Both the position numbers and the translations under genes were made by a program. A stretch of 64,000 bases of DNA from Azolla caroliniana. Taxonomy: Eukaryota; Polypodiophyta. Below the pieces are notes generated by a model. The model was not told where the DNA came from, did not search any database, and was given only the letters and a program-made list of their open reading frames with translations. The stretch covers positions 17,112,001 through 17,176,000 of the forward strand of contig JBHGNT010000006.1 in the NCBI GenBank assembly GCA_043228905.1, in the 5' to 3' direction. Below are positions 1-9,419 of this stretch, piece after piece (position 1 is the first letter of the stretch; each line of letters starts with the position of its first letter).

Positions 1-242
1 GTCTTGAATCACTTCTATGAGAATCAAACACAAAAATGGGAAGTAGTAAGTGAACGCACTTACACACACAGAAAATGACAGAGGATGCACAAGATGTTTA
101 CACGGAAAACCATAATAGGGAAAAACCATGGTGTCGTGATGTTTTGTGTCCAATGGGAGAAATTGTGAAATAGTGTGGCTCCACACACATGATTATAAAT
201 ATGAAAATTAGCCTAGGGTCTAATGACATTCAAGTGCATATA

Positions 243-316
243 GAAGGGTGCAAGCAAGATTTGAACCTTGCACTTCTAAGATAGGAAGCAATTATCTTTC
301 CACTAAAGCTACTACT
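243..316 (-). other. tRNA-like segment in N1, antisense to the LTR
   Basis: Read on the minus strand this stretch has an A-box-like part (TAGCTTTAGTGGAAAGA) followed by a B-box-like GGTTCAAATC inside a 5-bp stem (GCAAG/CTTGC). That is the layout of a tRNA D arm and T arm. The acceptor and anticodon arms do not fold well, so it is not a functional tRNA gene. Similar segments lie in the LTRs of A, B and N3. Confidence 0.55.
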
Positions 317-374
317 AAGTGCTTTAGATTTTGTATATTTCCTTCTCATATTTAGTATTCCAGAGGAAACAAAC

Positions 375-492
375 ATACAAAACCGTGTACACAAAACCAT
401 GGTTTTAGCCTATGGTTTTGTGCATCCCACAAGGAAAACCGTGCGCCCGAAAACCATGGGTTCAAGCCCATGGTTTTGTGCATGTTAGAAGG
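375..492. repeat. Palindrome cluster in N1
   Basis: The motifs AAAACCATGGTTTT and AAAACCATGGG...CCCATGGTTTT recur three times with related flanks (ACAAAACC, TTTTGTGCAT). They form self-complementary stretches just upstream of the TATA box near 501. Because they repeat and sit upstream of a promoter they may be protein-binding sites, but that is inference. Confidence 0.6.
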
Positions 493-1208
493 ATAGATAA
501 ACCTATAAAAACCCTCGTAAGGCTTGTGTAATGGGGGGGGGGGATCAATCAATGGATGAATCAAACAATCTATGTATCAAATCGAAAATTAATAATAAGA
601 ATACTTAGTTATCTTATTGGTGATGTGTATCTATCTACCTATCTATCTTAAAAACTTCCTCAATTTTTGTTTCTCTCTCTCTCACTCTAACCACATTAGT
701 GCGTCACTTCAGCCGCCCATCCTCCATAACCACTAGCGGATAGAGGCCCGGTGCTTGTCCGCGCTTGTGACGCGCACATTCCGAAATTTGGCACATGTGT
801 CACGCGCCACACGACAACGGGAGCCCATAGACTCCAAACTATCACTATATATGGAAGGTACAAACAGAGACTCAAAGGCAACGACCTCGAGCTCTGTATC
901 TTCGCCAGCCGGCGGTTACAACAGAGCATCGCTCAATCTCTCTCTCTCTCTCTGTACAACAGTTGTACACATACAACAATATGACAACAACCACACTAAA
1001 GTGATTGCCCTAAGTCATATTTATACTTATATGAACTTCGAGCTATTTACAAATATAGCCTCAATAGGCTTACTGAAAACATATTTACAAATATGTCTTC
1101 TCTTCCTGTTCTCACTGGGTCTCCTCCGGTTTCCGGATCTCTTCCGGTTCTCACCAGGTCCTCTTCATTCATAACCGGATCTTTTCCGGAGGGACCGATT
1201 TCCCAACA

Positions 1209-1974
1209 CATCGATAGTCTTGACCGTAAGGAGGTTCGGTTTTGTTTGCCGGCCAAGCAATCGGTGCACCTCTAAGGTTGCACGTCCTTAACCGGAATAA
1301 GATTATCTTAGGCAAGCCTCTTCATCCCCTTCTCCCTCATGTGACATAGTCTTTTCTGCCACAGCTCACCGGTAGTGTCGGATGCTACGTTCACTTCTTC
1401 CCAGCATATCTAGTCATGCATCAGATACAACGTGTTGACCTTCCGGGCTCGTGCCAGTATTAGGCTCTCACTGGTGAACTTCATAACTCCTCCGAATGCT
1501 ACCCGTGTAGCCTTTATCATCTAGCCGACCGGCTGATATCAGGTTCAGTCGAACCTCCGAAACGTGTCAAATATTGTTCAGCAGCAACTTGCATCCGGTT
1601 GATGTTGTCAACAACACATTTCTTATGCCGACAATTCGGCATGTACCTTCATTCCCCATCTGGACACAAGCATGGTCACCAGTTGTGTAGCATGAGAAGC
1701 ATCTCCGCTACGGTGTTAGGTGGAACGATGCTCTGGAATCGAAAACCCATGTTGTCTCGTCGCCGACAAGGTTTAACTCATTCTCCTCAATGATGAGAAT
1801 CAGTTCTTCTTCACTTGTCACGATCGCCGACGTTCCCTTCCAATCCGAACCCTTCTTCGAATCGACATTGTCGGTTCCTTTCGTTTTCCGGAAATGTTGA
1901 CAGTTCTTTTGGAAGTGCCCTGGCTTCCCACAATAGAAGCAAGTAGGCGTCCCCCTTGAATTCGACCTCGTCCC
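1209..1974 (-). pseudogene. C1b gag-protease-GAG-pre-integrase fragment
   Basis: Minus-strand Copia polyprotein remnant. From high to low coordinates it reads a zinc knuckle CFYCGKPGHFQKNC (about 1910-1951), a protease site VFDSRASFHLTP in which the usual DSGA is DSRA (about 1708-1745), and a decayed GAG-pre-integrase part down to 1209 with several stops. It belongs to the element interrupted by C1a on the right; the gag of the same copy resumes at 40102. On its left it is cut by the C1c LTR. The Gly-to-Arg change at the protease active site alone would inactivate it. Confidence 0.75.
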
Positions 1975-2580
1975 TGAAGAGAATAGCGTGGAATATTGCT
2001 CAGCCACAACCGAGTCTTGAATCACTTCTACGAGAATGAAACACAGAAATGGGAAATAGAGAGTGAACGCACATACACACACACACAACGATAGAGAGGA
2101 CACTGGATGTTTACATAGAAAACCCTGAATGGGAAAAAACCATGGCAACCCACAGACATTAACTATCACTATGAAGAAAAAGGGTACAATCAGAGACTCG
2201 GAAGCCACTACCTCAAGCTCTGTATCTTCGCCAGGCGGCGGTTACAACAGAGTATCACTCTGTATCTCACTCTCTCCTCCCTATACAAAAGTTATATCAA
2301 CAACAATATGACAACAACTACAGAAAGCGATTGCCCTAAGTCATATTTATACTTATATGACCTTAGGGCTATTTACAAATGCAGCCTTTGTAGGGTTATT
2401 GAAAACATATTTACAAATATGTCTTCTCTTCCGGTTCTCACCGGGTCCATCCAATCCAAATTCCGGATCTCTTCCGGTTCTCACTGGGTCCACCCGATCC
2501 GGTTTCAGATCTCTTTCGGTTCTCACCGGGTCCTCTTCATTCATAACCGAATCCCATCCGAAGGGACTGATTTCCCAACA
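1975..2580 (-). repeat. C1a 3' LTR
   Basis: 606 bp, plus-strand ends TGAAGAGAATAG and GATTTCCCAACA. The polypurine tract CAGGGGGAGAT (minus) sits immediately outside at 2581-2591, which identifies this as the 3' LTR. The U3 part has three imperfect repeats of CTTCCGGTTCTCACCGGGTCC between about 2430 and 2535. Confidence 0.9.
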
Positions 2581-3022
2581 ATCTCCCCCTGAACTCAGGC
2601 ATGGGGTGTTTCACCAGTCCGATCCGCTTTCCGCACACGTCTAGCTTGTCGGTTGTCAACACCTTGATCAGCACGAACTCTTGATTTTCTACTCTCTCTC
2701 GGATCCAGTGGTACCTTCGCTGGATATGTTTCGTCCAGGAATGGTAGGCCGCGTTGCTTGGAAGGTGGATGGCACTTTGACTATCGCAGTAGAGCCAGTA
2801 TTCCTCCTATTGGATTCCTAGCTCTCCGATGAAGTCTTTCACTTAGATTATCTCCTTGCCGGCTTCTACATCTGCCATGTACTCCGCCCCCGTGGTTGAC
2901 AATGCAAACGTCTTCTCCAGCCTTGACTTCCACGAAACAGCCCCCCCTGCATAAGTCATGACATATTCGGATGTAGACTGGCTGGTATCTGCATCAACCG
3001 ACATATCCGAATTGGTGAATCT
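2581..3022 (-). pseudogene. C1a RNase H C-terminal part and polypurine tract
   Basis: Minus-strand translation shows Copia RNase H signatures: SVDADTSQSTSEYVMTYAGG, then ALSTTGAEYMADVEAGKEII, then YCDSQSAIHLPSNAAYHSWT and an RRYHWIRE block near the end. The acidic residues typical of Copia RNase H (DAD, E of AEY, D of CDS) are visible. An in-frame stop follows KEII. The polypurine tract lies at 2581-2591, and coding is broken at 3022 by T1 and continues at 5963. Confidence 0.8.
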
Positions 3023-3531
3023 TGTTACCCCGTACGAGATGTACGGAGAGTCAAGTGTGATGATCGAGGGTCGAATGTTATCATGATGTTGTTGTGTATG
3101 TGTAGGAGGCATAAATGTAATTGTGAGTCGATACGTATGTGAACACATGCACAAGTGTGTGCATGTGGATGGATACGAGGAGGTGTGAGTGAGTGTCTAG
3201 TATGAATGCTCGAGGGGGCCTACACCCCTATGTATCTACCCCCTCTTGTACTATTTAACCCCTTATGGGGAATGAATGAAACATGAATGAACATTTCTCT
3301 CTAATCTCTCTCTTTGTCACCTTTTCTCTTCTCTCTCCCTCTCTCACGTTGAACCCCCTTGGGAGGGGGGTGGAACCATTCTAGGCACCACCCCCCCACC
3401 CTGCAATGCTTCTCTATATGATCTCTCTCACCATCATACTCTCCATCACCATGTCTATCTTCATTACCAATCATCATAGTTATCATTCATCATCATCATC
3501 GTCCTTAACCCTAACCCTAAAACGTACAACA
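3023..3531 (+). repeat. T1 5' LTR
   Basis: 509 bp, TGTTACCCCG to GTACAACA. A TATTTAA box near 3246 with downstream pyrimidine-rich sequence suggests plus-strand transcription. The 3' part carries CCCTAACCCTAAAA, which resembles telomere repeat units but is only two units long. Confidence 0.85.
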
Positions 3532-5454
3532 CCTTTTGGCGACCACTAAGGCGATCCCCCTTTGGAGACGGAGTCGAAGAATGATACGTGGCGATGCAAG
3601 TCAGTAACGACAAAATATGCAAGAAATGGTGATGGTGATTGAAAGCCGTCGAGGAATGCAACAGGGTGATGTTCTGCGCAAGGAAGATGATGAATGTTAC
3701 ATGGTGATGATTTGCAAGAAATGGAATTGACAACAATAGGCAAAAAATGGCGACCATGATGTGCATGAGAAGCAAGAAATGACAGATTGATTATCCGTGC
3801 CATGATTCTGATACAAATTAATGTCTATACAAGTGTATTTTGTTTGACATGTGATTGGTCTTTTTGGCGTGGATCTAATCGCAAAGAAAGTAGAAAAAAG
3901 CAAGGGAGAAATAAAGCCTATGATCTATGCGAGACCCAACCACCACATGTTGTATCTTCCAAAGATGCGAGAGTGCATTTCTATCCACATATGACCGGAC
4001 ACTCATGGCCAAAAAGCAAACGACTGGACCAAAGGGAATTGTTGGAACAAAGATGGAGAAGGCAATTAAGAAAGCGAAAGAAATACAAACCGACGCGGAA
4101 AGACACGACTAGTCAGATGGCTGGGAACAAGGAACCAAAAGTACAACCAAATGGGCAGAACTCGCCGGAATGGCCAGACAGCGGGCAAGAGTGGTCGGAG
4201 TGACCGGATAACAGCCGAAGTGTCTAAGTGGCCGGACAACAGTCGGAGCGACCGTAGAGAGGTTGGAATGGCCGAATAACGGCCAGACAGCGGCTGAAGA
4301 GCAACCGGGCAACAGTTTGAGCGGTTGGAGAGCGGTCGGAAGGGCCGGAAACCAGTTGGAATAACCGGATGCAGACAGGCGGCCGGGACGACGGACAACA
4401 ACCGAATTGACTGCCGGAAAACCGACCGGAACGAGCCAGACTAAGATGGCTCGAAGGCTAGAACACCGACAGAGACGGAGGAGAGGCCGGAGAGCAACCT
4501 AAGAGTGGTCGTAGTGGCTGAACAGCGCCAGAACGGAGGCAGCCAGACCAGACGACGCCGGACAACGACGAAGATGGAGACGGACAAACAGCGGGACGAC
4601 GGCCAAACAAAGATGATAGTCGAAATGTACAACCATGGCAATGGCAACGGCAACGGCAACGACCAGACGATGGGACATTGACACCGAAAAGCGACGTAGC
4701 CGGCAACAGAGCCGCCAAAAAGCGAAGGAGACAATGACAACGACGGAGAGGAGGTCGACGAGCGGAGGAAGAAATGGCTCGAAACGACACAGAAGAAGAA
4801 GAAGAAGAAACAGAGGGGAGAAAGAGATAACAAGATGAGCATGAACTAAGACAAATAGACAGAGATCAAATAGATTGGAAGAGGATGAAGAGGAAGATAG
4901 AAGCCTTTCTCTTGAAGAGAAGAAAGCTAACGAATCGCAAGAAGGTGGGAAGAAGAGAAAGATGCAGACAACGGCAAGAGAGAAACGTAAGAAGCAGAGA
5001 AGAAGACAAACACAAAAGCCAAGGAAAAACGACCTAAAAGCAAAACTCAAATCATAACAAAACCAAATAGAAATACGAGAGAGAGGGAAAAAAGGAGATG
5101 AGGGCATCCATAAAATTTTAAAAACATGAGGGTACAATATAACATTTTAAAAAACAAGAGGGCACCACCAAAATTTTGAAAATCCCCAAGACTACTCACA
5201 CACACTCAAAACAAAGGAAGAACATACATACACATGACATGATTTTGGACCCATGACAAAGTTCGTAAGCCGACAAAATGAGAATGTTCGTGTCGCGGAA
5301 AGATTTGCTGACTGACAAAGATGTTCGAGTCAAGCACTCTGATTGAGGGAGTCGATCGTTGAAAGGACCGATGGAAGTTCCGGTCAAAGAAATATCATCA
5401 TCAAGGCATGTGGGATCGACGTGCAAGGCACTTTCCCACGGGCGTGCCATATTG
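3532..5454 (+). other. T1 interior: non-coding, repeat-rich
   Basis: No Gag, protease, RT or integrase motif is found in any frame. From 4165 to 4440 there are degenerate tandem repeats of about 20-25 bp built on GGCCGGACAACAG and GTCGGAGTGACCGG. From about 4730 to 5110 the plus strand is strongly purine-rich (GAAGAA runs), which creates long minus-strand open frames rich in Ser, Phe and Leu that I regard as composition artefacts. Bases 5110-5190 have three copies of an AAAATTTT-type motif. The last 50 bases hold the V-like 3' block. Confidence 0.7.
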
Positions 5455-5962
5455 TGTTACCCCGTACGAGATGTACGGAGAGTCAAGTGTGATGATCGAG
5501 GGTCGAATGTTATCATGATGTTGTTGTGTATGTGTAGGAGGCATAAATGTAATTGTGAGTCGATACGTATGTGAACACATGCACAAGTGTGTGCATGTGG
5601 ATGGATACGAGGAGGTGTGAGTGAGTGTCTAGTATGAATGCTCGAGGGGGCCTACACCCCTATGTATCTACCCCCTCTTGTACTATTTAACCCCTTATGG
5701 GGAATGAATGAAACATGAATGAACATTTCTCTCTAATCTCTCTCTTTGTCACCTTTTCTCTTCTCTCTCCCTCTCTCACGTTGAACCCCCTTGGGAGGGG
5801 GGTGGAACCATTCTAGGCACCACCCCTCACCCCGCAATGCTTCTCTATATGATCTCTCTCACCATCATACTCTCCATCACCATGTCTATCTTCATTACCA
5901 ATCATCATAGTTATCATTCATCATCATCATCGTCCTTAACCCTAACCCTAAAACGTATAGCA
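5455..5962 (+). repeat. T1 3' LTR
   Basis: 508 bp, TGTTACCCCG to GTATAGCA. It differs from the 5' copy at only a handful of positions (a C-run near 3393 versus 5825, and the terminal GTACAACA versus GTATAGCA). It is followed directly by the TSD AATCT. Confidence 0.85.
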
Positions 5963-6323
5963 AATCTGTCAAGTTGGGGATTTCTGGAGCCCAACCGGAG
6001 GCACATACTTGAGGAACCTTTCAGATACCAGAGTATCCACTTGACTGCATTGTAGTGCTCTCTTTTGGGACTGCTCATGAACTGACTCTCCACTCCGACT
6101 GCATATTTGATATCCGGCCGGGTACATACCATCGCGTACATCAAGCTTCTGACGATAGAGGCATATGGAATCTTCATCATATCCGTCTTCTCCTCCTTTG
6201 TCCTCGGACTTTGTTTGCTGGATAGCTTGTAGTTTGCCAGAAGTGTTGATCCGACTGGCTTTGCTTCCGACATGTTGAACCGTTGAAACACCTTTCTTAT
6301 GTTGTCGCGGTATTCCTCAAGTA
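5963..6323 (-). pseudogene. C1a reverse transcriptase C-terminal part
   Basis: Minus-strand Copia RT end: NIRKVFQRFNMSEAKPVGST, then KIPYASIVRSLMYAMVCTRP and NAVKWILWYLKGSSS, the usual connection between the RT thumb and RNase H. On the left the reading frame continues across the T1 insertion into 3022 once one TSD copy is discounted. On the right it is split from the RT palm by the solo LTR 6324-7052. Confidence 0.85.
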
Positions 6324-6407
6324 TGTGTCGAAAGGGGCACAAACTAGAACGATTCCGGACGCGTACTGGAGGCTATTGAATATGAGAGAGGAAGAGAGAG
6401 AGAGAGA

Positions 6408-6468
<61 letters not shown>

Positions 6469-7052
6469 CGTGCAACACGGACTCAACACACGCTACTTAT
6501 GTACAAAAAAGGAAAGAAGAAACTCTGAAGATGCAGACAAAGACATAGATGCACAAAACTTCATTATATATGTACAAGAGTAAGATACAACCCCAGCTTC
6601 TAGCCGGACCAAGGTAGGTTAGCTTACAACAACAGTCTACTGCCAAGTCGTCGATCGGGGAGCTCTTGGGCTCATCGTGCCGAGCGGGGTCTTGCACAGG
6701 AGACAAGGCAGAAGCCTAAACACCTTTAGAGATAGGAGCTCCTAACCGGACTAAACCCTAAACAGACACGAAGACTCAACCCACACGACGACAAAGAAGA
6801 AGAAGAACTCGAAGAACTCTTACAGAAAACAAGAAAGTAAGAAGAAGAAAGATTATCATACCTTGGACCTAATGGTATACCCTCCTAACTCAAAATGGGC
6901 AACCCTTTTACAAGGGACCCCTCCCTTCCTTTTATAGCCCAAGGAGGAAGGGACGTTACACCATTTTCCTACTATACATCTGCACATGTTGCACATTGCC
7001 GACTTGCCCATTCCATCCCGGTTTCACACCAAAGCTAGAAATCTTCACAACA
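6324..7052 (-). mobile_element. Solo LTR (729 bp) in the C1a RT
   Basis: Minus-strand ends TGTTGTGAAG and TTCGACACA. Flanks are AAGTA (6319-6323) and ACGTA (7053-7057), a 5-bp TSD with one mismatch, and the C1a RT frame resumes on both sides. A TATAAAAGG box (minus, near 6936) supports a minus-strand promoter. It contains a long GA microsatellite. I see no other copy of this LTR in the window, so its family is unknown. Confidence 0.75.
6384..6466 (+). repeat. (GA)n microsatellite
   Basis: About 80 bases of nearly pure AG/GA dinucleotide with two short interruptions, inside the solo LTR downstream (minus strand) of its TATA box. Confidence 0.95.
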
Positions 7053-7590
7053 ACGTACTTCTCCTGTGACAACCAGAACAGCTTCTTCGACCGGTCCCGG
7101 ATGATGTCCATTCCCAATATCTGTCTTGTCGGGCCTAAGTCTTTCATTTAGAAGGTTCGGTTCAAATCCTTCTTCATCATCTGAATCTTGTCTTGGTCTC
7201 GTTTGATGATAAACATATCATCCACATATAGGAGGAGTATCAAGAAATCTCCTCCGTCAAATTTCTTCACAAACACGCAGTGATCGGCCTGCGTCTTGTG
7301 GTACCCTTTGTCGGTCATGAAGGAGTCGAACTTCTGGTACCATTGTTGAGGAGATCGCTTCAGTCCGTATAAGCTCTTCTTCAGCTGGCACACCGGGTGC
7401 TTCTTACCTTTCTTCTCAAATCCTTCCGGTTGATGCATGTAAACCTCCTCTTCGTGGTCATCATGGAGTAATGTCGTCTTGACGTCGAGTTGCTCTACCT
7501 CGAGGTCCATGCTTGTCGCTATGCTCAATACCGTCTGGATGGATGTCACGTTTACTACCGGGGCAAAGATCTCGTCGAAATTCACTTCTT
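7053..7590 (-). pseudogene. C1a reverse transcriptase, fingers and palm
   Basis: Minus-strand Copia RT. Visible motifs are FDEIFAPVVNVTSIQTVLSI, then LEVEQLDVKTTLLHDDHEEE, then CQLKKSLYGLKRSPQQWYQK and the catalytic LLYVDDMFII at about 7200-7230. A stop follows RTF at 7147, then MKDLGPTRQILGMDIIRDRS. The YVDD box is intact, but the TLLHDDHEEE motif departs from the usual AFLHGDLEEE, and the solo LTR at 6324-7052 separates palm from thumb. Confidence 0.85.
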
Positions 7591-8934
7591 TCTTCTACTA
7601 GAACCCCTTCACTACGATCCGGGCTTTGTATCTCGGTGGGTTTCCAACATCTCCCGGTTTTAGCTTGTACACCCACTTGTTCCGGAGTGCCCTCTTTCCT
7701 TTCGGCAACTTCGTCAATTCATATGTGTGGTTCTCATGCAGGGAATCCATCTCGTCCTGCATGACACTCAACCACTTGCGGTCATGGGTGTCTTTCTTTG
7801 CTTCTTCGAAGCTTTTCGGCTCCCCCTCATCAGTTAGCAACACATGCTCTGCATCTGGAAATCTCCGGGGGGCTCTTCTCTCTCGGAGAGGGTATCTCCA
7901 TCCTTGGTTTCTGACTACCGGTTCCTCCATTTGTTCTGAATCCGAATCCAATTCGGGATCTTGTCCGGTTCTGCTGTTTTCTTCTTCTTCGGTCGGTTTG
8001 GTTTCTTGTCCGTATCCGTCCGGTTTGTCGAGTGTCATCCAATTACCGTCCAACATCCGCTTTTCAACCGGGTAAGTCCTTGTGTCCTCAAGTTGGTTTT
8101 CATTGGATGATCCAGAGTTCATCACCTTCTTCTCCGACTCCCAGTCGGCAATGGTCTTGTCTTCCATGACGACTATGTCCCGACTCCGAAACACCTTCTT
8201 GTCGACCAGATCCCACACCCGGTAACCAAATTTATCATCGCCATATCCAAGGAATATGCATGGCTAGCACTTCCAATCCAGCTTTTCTCTCTTGTCCTTC
8301 GCCACATGCACATAACCGAGACATCTGAACACCTTTTGCTGCCGGTAGGACACGTCCTTACCGGTTCATACTCTTTGTGGTGTGTCTCTGTCCATGGGTA
8401 CTAAGGGTGATCTGTTTATCACATAGGTCGTTGTTGTCAGCGCCTCAGCCCAAAACGTCTTGGGTAACTTGGCATGTGCAAGCATGCTCCGGTTCCTCCT
8501 TTCGGCCAACCTGTTTAGTTTCGGCGTCTTCGGCACGGTAAATTCGAGCCGAATTCCCTTCGACCAATAGTACTCCTCGAACTGCCCCCGATATTCTCCT
8601 GCTCGGTATTCACCTCTGTTGTCCTGCTCAAACCTCCTTCAACTTCCGACCGGTTTCTCTCTCCACTCTCATGTGGAACTCCTTGAAGACGGATAACACC
8701 TAATCCTTCGTCTTCAACGGTGAGAACCACAACTTCCGGCTGTGGTCATCTATGAACGTCACGAAGTACTGCAATCCGGCATGTGACTTCGTGTCCACTT
8801 GACACACATCGGTATGCACCAACTCTAGTGGTGCATTCCGTCTCATCTATGGACTTGATCGGAAGGAGGTTTGGTTTTGTTTTCCGGCCAAGAAATCGGT
8901 GCACTTCTCAAGTTGCACGTCCTTCACCGGAATA
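7591..8934 (-). pseudogene. C1a integrase C-terminal half and linker
   Basis: Minus-strand translation gives an integrase core with frameshifts (about 8500-8830), then an NRSMLAHAKLPKTFWAEAL block near 8480, then CIFLGYGDDKFGYRVWD near 8230. The 7598-8218 frame holds the acidic linker and the start of the RT region (DEMDSLHENHTYELTKLPKG, KARIVVKGF), ending at a stop. The right end is cut by A at a GAATA TSD; GAG-pre-integrase continues at 21939. Confidence 0.8.
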
Positions 8935-8937
8935 TGT

Positions 8938-9008
8938 CATGATATGGCAAGACTCGAACCCATGACCTTATGCTACATGGGTCGAGCTCTTACCATTAGA
9001 CTATGAAT
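8938..9008 (-). other. tRNA-like segment at the start of the A 5' LTR
   Basis: On the minus strand it contains a D-arm-like AGTCTAATGGTAAGAGCTC, a central GACC/GGTC stem, and a B-box GGGTTCGAGTC followed by a weak T stem. It is the most tRNA-like of these segments, but the acceptor stem is poor and no CCA-ready end is seen. It is antisense to A. The 3' LTR keeps an identical copy at 21511-21581. Confidence 0.6.
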
Positions 9009-9117
9009 TGTATTTTGTAGGATATTATTTTCATTTATGTTTTATCATAGAAAATTGATGTATATTCCAGATCTCTCTGGAACATTCTAGAAGCTTCAGG
9101 ATTATTCCTAAAAACAC

Positions 9118-9126
9118 TATAAAAGG
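9118..9126 (+). promoter_or_regulatory. TATA box of A
   Basis: TATAAAAGG. The distance of about 30-37 bases to the inverted repeat at 9144-9162 places the RNA start near or within that repeat. The 3' LTR has the same box. Confidence 0.7.
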
Positions 9127-9362
9127 AGGCACAAGGCATTGTTTTGAACCAAATTGGTTCAACACCAGTCTTAAGCCTCTTAGCCAATTTTTACTTATCT
9201 TTCATATAATATAAGAGCTGCTGTCATCATCCTATTTCTCTCTCTCTCTCCTTTTCTCACTTCCTCTCTCTCGGGAATCTTACGCAGTCCCGTCCTCTTA
9301 GTACTAATAGTACTACTCTTCTTAGTACTAATTCCATCTCTGCTTTAGTACTATTCCTGACA

Positions 9363-9375
9363 GTTTGAACCATTA
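9363..9375 (+). promoter_or_regulatory. Candidate self-priming site of A
   Basis: GTTTGAACCATTA follows the 5' LTR directly and does not start with TGG, so a tRNA CCA end would not pair here. TTGAACCA is the exact complement of TGGTTCAA (9155-9162), close to the predicted RNA 5' end. Tf1 and related elements prime reverse transcription from their own RNA 5' end, so the same route is plausible. Confidence 0.45.
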
Positions 9376-9419
9376 GTACTTGTCATTCTCCCTCATCCTC
9401 CTATCCTTTTCCCCCTACT

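Larger units (their letters stand above)
132..816 (+). mobile_element. N1: solo LTR (685 bp) of the TGTCGT/ACGACA class
   Basis: The segment starts TGTCGTGATG and ends CACACGACA. It interrupts the C1c LTR exactly and is flanked by ATGG (128-131) and ACGG (817-820), a 4-bp TSD with one mismatch. The same ends and 4-bp TSD are found for element B and solo LTR N3, so the three form a class. A TATAAAAA box near 501 indicates plus-strand transcription. It holds a minus-strand tRNA-like segment (243-316) and a palindrome cluster (375-492). No coding sequence is seen. Confidence 0.85.
1..1208 (-). mobile_element. C1c: Copia C1-family LTR, cut by the window edge and split by solo LTR N1
   Basis: Bases 1-131 and 817-1208 align, apart from the N1 insertion, with the two 606-bp C1a LTRs (1975-2580 and 39496-40101). 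About 39 bp of the LTR start lie off-window. The minus-strand LTR would begin TGTTGGGAAATC at 1208. At 1209 it abuts Copia GAG-pre-integrase sequence with no polypurine tract, so this is either a solo LTR or the 5' LTR of an element running off-window; the flank CATCG (1209-1213) would be one TSD copy. The U3 has degenerate repeats of a motif like CTTCCGGTTCTCACCG. Confidence 0.8.
3023..5962 (+). mobile_element. T1: 2.9 kb non-autonomous LTR retrotransposon
   Basis: Two LTRs (3023-3531 and 5455-5962, about 99% identical by eye) enclose 1.9 kb without gag or pol. A perfect 5-bp TSD AATCT flanks it (3018-3022 and 5963-5967) inside the C1a RNase H region. The probable primer site begins TGGCGACCACT at about 3536, which resembles the site next to the V 5' LTR. 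The block before the 3' LTR (CCCACGGGCGTGCCAT) also matches the V 3' end. T1 is therefore probably mobilised by Tat-lineage enzymes of the V type. It is LARD/TRIM-like in design; size lies between the usual two classes. Confidence 0.85.
8935..9362 (+). repeat. A 5' LTR
   Basis: 428 bp, TGTCATGATATGG to CCTGACA. It holds a minus-strand tRNA-like segment at its very start, a TATAAAAGG box at 9118-9126, a 9-bp inverted repeat (TTGAACCAA/TTGGTTCAA, 9144-9162) where transcription should start, and a U5 rich in AGTACT palindromes. Confidence 0.9.

Noticed and set aside
3508-3523. CCCTAACCCTAAAA as a telomere-like tract (also at about 5938)
   Set aside because: Only two imperfect units, located inside both T1 LTRs, so it is part of the LTR.
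4440-5137. Minus-strand open frames up to 212 codons in the T1 interior
   Set aside because: They come from a purine-rich plus strand (GAAGAA runs), have Ser/Phe/Leu-biased translations and show no domain motif.
6384-6466. CRISPR-like or regulatory repeat
   Set aside because: It is a plain GA microsatellite; no spaced repeats occur in the window and the genome is eukaryotic.
8938-9008. A functional tRNA gene in the A LTR
   Set aside because: The D- and B-box-like parts are good, but acceptor and T stems are poorly paired. I list it as tRNA-like only.
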